A model generated the notes under the pieces. The model was given only the letters and a program-made list of their open reading frames with translations. It had not been told where the DNA came from and did no database searches. From assembly GCA_029211145.1 (NCBI GenBank), contig JARGEQ010000040.1:1-64000 (forward strand): a stretch of DNA of 64,000 bases, in the 5' to 3' direction. The stretch is from Marinimicrococcus flavescens (GTDB lineage: Bacteria; Pseudomonadota; Alphaproteobacteria; Geminicoccales; Geminicoccaceae). A program made the translations under genes and the position numbers. Below are positions 60,692 to 64,000 of the stretch, piece after piece. The first letter of the stretch is position 1. Each line of letters starts with the position of its first letter.

Positions 60692-61435
60692 TCAGATCAT
60701 TGCCATGCCGCCGTTGACGTGCAGCGTCTGGCCGGTGACCCAGCCCGCCTCGCGGCTCGCAAGATAGAGGCAGGCGGCCGCCACGTCTTCCGGCTTTCCG
60801 AGCCTGCCGGCGGGAATCCGCTGTGTCAGGGCGTCGCGCTGCTTCTCGTCGAGCGCGTCGGTCATGGCGGTGGCAACGAAGCCCGGCGCCACGCAGTTCA
60901 CGGTGATGCCGCGGGCCGCGATCTCGGCCGCCATCGCCTTGCTCATGCCGATCAGGCCGGCCTTGGCGGCGGCATAGTTGGTCTGACCGGCATTGCCGGT
61001 GACGCCGACGATGGAGGTGATGTTGATGATGCGGCCGTGGCGGCGCTTCATCATGCCCTTGAGCGAGGCGCGCGCGAGGCGGAAACAGGCGGTGAGGTTG
61101 GTATCGATGACCCCCGCCCAGTCGGCGTCCTTCATGCGCATGGCCAGCGTGTCGCGGGTGATGCCGGCATTGTTCACGAGGATGTCGAGCGAGCCCAGCT
61201 TCTCGGCTTCAGCGACGATCTTCTCGGCAGCACCCTCCTCGGTGGTATCGGCCACCACCACGTGGGCCCGCTCGCCCAACTCCGCGGCCAGCGCGTCCAG
61301 CGCCTCGCGGCGGCGGCCGGTGAGCACCACGGTAGCACCCTGGGCATGCAGGCTGCGCGCGATGGCGCCGCCGATGCCGCCGGAGGCGCCGGTGACGACC
61401 GCTACCTGGCCGTCGAGGTCGAAGGCTCCCGCCAT
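60692..61435 (-). CDS. fabG: 3-oxoacyl-[ACP] reductase
   Basis: The 247-residue SDR reduces 3-oxoacyl-ACP. VVTGASGGIGGAIARSL, LVNNAGITRD, INITSIVGVTGNAGQTNYAA and the AKAGL that follows give the complete Ser-Tyr-Lys set; the C-terminal TGQTLHVNGGMAMI is classical. ATG 61435 has GGGAG upstream and starts one base after the fabD stop. Confidence 0.96.
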   Translation of the reverse strand: MAGAFDLDGQVAVVTGASGGIGGAIARSLHAQGATVVLTGRRREALDALAAELGERAHVVVADTTEEGAAEKIVAEAEKLGSLDILVNNAGITRDTLAMRMKDADWAGVIDTNLTACFRLARASLKGMMKRRHGRIINITSIVGVTGNAGQTNYAAAKAGLIGMSKAMAAEIAARGITVNCVAPGFVATAMTDALDEKQRDALTQRIPAGRLGKPEDVAAACLYLASREAGWVTGQTLHVNGGMAMI

Positions 61436-61436
61436 G

Positions 61437-62390
61437 TCAGCTCCCTGCTCCGAGCGCCGCGGCCAGTGCTGCCACGTCGTCCGGTTCCTGGACATTGAAG
61501 AGATTGGCACCGGCCACGCCGCGCTTGGCCAGACCGGTGAGGACCTTGCCGGCGCCGAGCTCGATCACGGCACCGGCCCCGAGCTCGTGCATGCGGGCCA
61601 TGGTCTCCCGCCAGCGCACCCGCGCGGTAACCTGGCGCCGCAGCAGATCGGCGATCTGCGCCGGATCGCTCACGGGCGTGGCGGTGACGTTGGCGATCAG
61701 CGGCACCAGGGGCGCCACGAAGCCGGCCGCGGCCAGGGCCGGGGCGAGCTCGCTGGCGGCCGGCGCCATCAGGGCGCAGTGGAAGGGCGCGCTCACCTGC
61801 AGCAGCATGCTGCGCCGCGCTCCCTTCTCCTTGGCGATCTGCACCGCCCGCTCGACAGCGGTGCGGTGGCCGCTCACCACCGCCTGGCCGTCGCTGTTGT
61901 CGTTGGCCAGCTCGCAGACCTCGCCGTGGGCGGCATCGGCCGCCACCGCCTCGACCTGGTCGTGGCCGAGCCCGAGGATCGCCGCCATGGCGCCCTCGCC
62001 GGCCGGCACCGCGCGCTGCATCGCCTCGCCGCGCAGGCGCAGCAGCCGCGCCGCCTCGCCGACACTGATCGCGCCGGCGGCGGCAAGGGCGCTGTACTCG
62101 CCCAGCGAATGGCCGGCCACATAGTCGACCGCCTCGCCGAGCCTGCAGCCGAGCGCCGCCTCCAGCGCCCGCACCGCTGCGAGCGAGGTCGCCATCAGGG
62201 CGGGCTGGGCGTTGCGGGTCAGGGTCAGCTCCTCGGCCGGCCCCTCGAAGATCAGAAGCGAGAGCTTCTCGCCCAGCGCCTCGTCGACCTCGGCGAAGAC
62301 CTCGCGCGCCGCGGGGATCTGGTCGTGGAGCGCGCGCCCCATGCCGACCTGCTGGGAGCCCTGCCCCGGGAACACGGCGATGCGCTTCAT
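61437..62390 (-). CDS. fabD: Malonyl-CoA:ACP transacylase
   Basis: The 317-residue enzyme loads malonyl groups on ACP. FPGQGSQQVGMG at the start, the nucleophile Ser in VAGHSLGEYSALAAAG, the catalytic His in SAPFHCALMAPA, and the C-terminal VIELGAGKVLTGLAKR. First gene of the fatty-acid operon, divergent from rpsF. Confidence 0.96.
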   Translation of the reverse strand: MKRIAVFPGQGSQQVGMGRALHDQIPAAREVFAEVDEALGEKLSLLIFEGPAEELTLTRNAQPALMATSLAAVRALEAALGCRLGEAVDYVAGHSLGEYSALAAAGAISVGEAARLLRLRGEAMQRAVPAGEGAMAAILGLGHDQVEAVAADAAHGEVCELANDNSDGQAVVSGHRTAVERAVQIAKEKGARRSMLLQVSAPFHCALMAPAASELAPALAAAGFVAPLVPLIANVTATPVSDPAQIADLLRRQVTARVRWRETMARMHELGAGAVIELGAGKVLTGLAKRGVAGANLFNVQEPDDVAALAAALGAGS

Positions 62391-62470
62391 TATAAAGTGC
62401 TACCCTTCGCGCTGGCTTCGGCCTAAAACCCGGTTGCTCATAACCGCCGAGCCCTCCCTGTCAAGCGGGC

Positions 62471-62498
62471 TTGCGGGGGTTTGGCTTTTCTGTATAGT
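62471..62498 (+). promoter_or_regulatory. Candidate promoter of rpsF-rpsR
   Basis: TTGCGG (62471-62476) and TATAGT (62493-62498) with a 16-bp spacer lie about 135 bp upstream of rpsF, in an AT-richer patch between fabD and rpsF. The long leader could bind S6:S18 for autoregulation, which is known in other bacteria, but I did not establish the specific stem with the CCG bulge. Confidence 0.45.
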
Positions 62499-62632
62499 CC
62501 GCGACCTGCTTCCGCGCGGTACCGCGCCGCCGCTGCGGCCGTGGCGTGGTGCCTGAATCACGGGATCCGTCGATATTGGGTCGGCGGTGCCTTTTGGTGT
62601 GTTTGCGGAAAACCTGGGAGACAACGGCAGCA

Positions 62633-63007
62633 ATGCCCTTCTACGAGCATACGCTGATCGCCCGCCCCGATCTGTCGGGTCAGCAGGCGCAGGCGCTCGC
62701 CGAGACGTTTGGCCAGCTGGTCAGCGAGAACGGCGGCCAGGTCGTCAAGACCGAGTACTGGGGTCTGCGGAACCTCGCCTATCGCGTCCGGAAGAACCGG
62801 AAGGGCCACTACCTGCACCTCAACGTCGAGGCGCCGGCCGAGGCCATTGCGGAACTCGAGCGCAACGAGCGGATCAACGAGGACGTTCTGCGCTACCTGA
62901 CGGTCAAGGTCGAAGCTCTCGAGGAAGGTCCCTCGGCGGTGATGCAGGCCAAGGCCAGCCGCGACGAGCGCGGCCGCCGCGACCGCGACTTCCGCGACAG
63001 GGGTTGA
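62633..63007 (+). CDS. rpsF: 30S ribosomal protein S6
   Basis: The 124-residue product starts [20 protein letters not shown] and has [20 protein letters not shown] and [17 protein letters not shown], diagnostic of S6. An Arg/Asp-rich tail ([15 protein letters not shown]) extends it. Dimerises with S18, encoded 8 bp downstream. Confidence 0.97.
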   Translation: MPFYEHTLIARPDLSGQQAQALAETFGQLVSENGGQVVKTEYWGLRNLAYRVRKNRKGHYLHLNVEAPAEAIAELERNERINEDVLRYLTVKVEALEEGPSAVMQAKASRDERGRRDRDFRDRG

Positions 63008-63015
63008 GAGAGACG

Positions 63016-63369
63016 ATGACCGAGGAACGCGAGAACCAGCCGCAGGCCCGCGAAGAGCGCGGTGCGCAGGGCGGTGGCGGCTATGACCGTGACCGTGGCG
63101 GCGACCGTCGCCGTCCGTCCGGCAACGAGCCGCCGAACATCACCATCCGGCGCCCGTTCTTCCGCCGGCGCAAGACGAGTCCGTTCGCGCACGCCGACGC
63201 GCCGCAGATCGACTATAAGGACATCAAGCTGCTCCAGCGGTTCGTCTCGGAGCGCGGCAAGATCGTCCCGCGTCGGATCACCGCGGTGACCGCCAAGGAG
63301 CAGCGTGCGCTGGCCAAGGCGATCAAGCGGGCGCGCGAGCTCGCCCTCCTGCCCTACGTGGCGCACTGA
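63016..63369 (+). CDS. rpsR: 30S ribosomal protein S18 with N-terminal extension
   Basis: The conserved S18 domain covers about residues 45-117 ([60 protein letters not shown]). It is preceded by about 40 residues of Arg/Gly/Glu-rich sequence ([20 protein letters not shown]) absent from most S18 proteins. ATG 63016 is fixed by its closeness to rpsF and by GAGAGA just upstream; a shorter start would need an internal non-ATG codon. Confidence 0.95.
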   Translation: MTEERENQPQAREERGAQGGGGYDRDRGGDRRRPSGNEPPNITIRRPFFRRRKTSPFAHADAPQIDYKDIKLLQRFVSERGKIVPRRITAVTAKEQRALAKAIKRARELALLPYVAH

Positions 63370-63390
63370 CGCTCAACCGAGTATCGATCC

Positions 63391-64000
63391 ATGGGCCGGG
63401 CGGCTGCGTTCACGGCGCTGGCGGGTCTCGCTAGCGCCACGCTGTTCCTGTCGCTGGTCTTCGGCGCGACCGGCGCCCCCGCCCTGTTCTATTTCGTCCA
63501 GCTGCCCCTGCTCATCACGGGTTTCGGCCTGGGATTTCAGGCGGCAGCGGCGGCGGCGGCCGGGGCGGGCCTGCTGATCACCTTGCTGGGTGATGTGGTG
63601 CTGCTGGGCGTCTTCGTCGCGGTCGAGGTGGTTCCCGTGCTCCTTCTGGTGCACGCGGCGCTGCTCTGGCGCGCGCGCGAGGACGGCGGCAGGGAGTGGT
63701 TTCCGGCAGGTGCCATGCTCGGCCGGCTGGTGCTCTACGTGCTGATTGCCGGCGGCGCGGCCCTGCTCTGGCTCGATGCCCGCTCGGGCGGGCTCGGACT
63801 GCTGTTCGGCGAGCTTGCGGACGAGCTTGCGAACCACGCCGGCGATCCGGCGCTGGGTGCGCGGCTGGCTTCGGCACTCGCCGGTGCATCGGTTTGGCTG
63901 CCGGGCGTGGCGGCGCTGTCGCTTGCTGCGATGGCGCTGCTCAACGCCCTTGTGGCCCAGCTCGTGATGGTGCGCGCCGGCCGGGCCCTGCGGCCCTCGC
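63391..64000 (+). CDS. DUF2232 family membrane protein, 3' end outside window
   Basis: From ATG 63391 an open frame of 203 codons runs to the window edge without a stop. It has several hydrophobic segments: VFGATGAPALFYFVQLPLLI, AGLLITLLGDVVLLGVFVAV, LGRLVLYVLIAGGAALLWL and VWLPGVAALSLAAMALLNAL. The position directly after rpsR and the pattern match the DUF2232 (YybS-like) proteins found between rpsR and rplI in alphaproteobacteria. Function is unknown. The ribosome-binding site is weak, so the start is tentative. Confidence 0.75.
   Translation, partial: MGRAAAFTALAGLASATLFLSLVFGATGAPALFYFVQLPLLITGFGLGFQAAAAAAAGAGLLITLLGDVVLLGVFVAVEVVPVLLLVHAALLWRAREDGGREWFPAGAMLGRLVLYVLIAGGAALLWLDARSGGLGLLFGELADELANHAGDPALGARLASALAGASVWLPGVAALSLAAMALLNALVAQLVMVRAGRALRPS

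Noticed and set aside
1..64000. tRNA or rRNA genes
   Set aside because: No tRNA cloverleaf signature or rRNA segment was seen; the SRP RNA is the only RNA gene I could support.

Overview
The window is a stretch of very GC-rich chromosome from an alphaproteobacterium, most likely a Rhodospirillales- or Geminicoccales-like lineage. This is inferred from family content (MmcB, DUF2336, HdaA, DUF2066, DUF2232, HolC next to PepA), long-form HisG and frequent GTG/TTG starts. Housekeeping blocks in familiar alphaproteobacterial order are interleaved with accessory catabolic and cell-surface genes.

Layout. 1-1215: a decayed IS630-type transposase fragment and gene-free DNA. 1216-4022: DUF2336 protein, MmcB nuclease-fold protein, NudC. 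4125-9223: SRP RNA, then dnaX, ybaB, recR, def, fmt and truA. 9233-11795: dapD-dapE plus a small membrane protein. 11936-21864: a carboxylate-utilisation region with a D-2-hydroxyacid dehydrogenase, an HMG-CoA-lyase-like enzyme, a CaiB-type CoA-transferase, a TctCBA-type tripartite transporter, an aldehyde dehydrogenase and a DmdC-like acyl-CoA dehydrogenase. 21984-26550: a glycine-rich membrane-associated protein, a six-PAS diguanylate cyclase and a GNAT enzyme. 26751-30952: a leftward histidine operon, hisG-hisB-hisH-hisF-hisA/I/E. 31071-37053: an RTX-repeat protein transcribed away from a rightward SGNH hydrolase, SxtJ, DUF5989 and carbamoyltransferase cassette. 37203-46136: an Ldh-family oxidoreductase, repeat-rich intergenic DNA, a GMC oxidoreductase, a frameshifted GH1 glucosidase, a TPR/SPOR lipoprotein, anmK and an atypical SDR. 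46154-53000: hdaA, a pgsA-like gene, DUF2066, purM-purN, ndk, holC and pepA. 53189-57293: lptD, surA, rsmA. 57281-62390: the fatty-acid block fabD-fabG-acpP-fabF with mltG and gmk. 62633-64000: rpsF, rpsR and a truncated DUF2232 gene.

Most notable points: (i) one reading frame fuses HisA, HisI and HisE, and its HisI-HisE half carries sequence strings I associate with fungal HIS4; it would supply three consecutive steps of histidine synthesis. (ii) A repeat family with a shared GC-rich core and a T-rich tail occurs at six intergenic places, in two cases as inverted pairs. (iii) The carbamoyltransferase cassette includes a 49-residue DUF5989 gene and faces an RTX gene across an AT-rich island with a clear promoter and a perfect operator-like palindrome. 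(iv) The transporter/CoA-transferase/HMG-lyase cluster suggests a dedicated route for an imported carboxylic acid. All calls are from reading the sequence; no database search was run.
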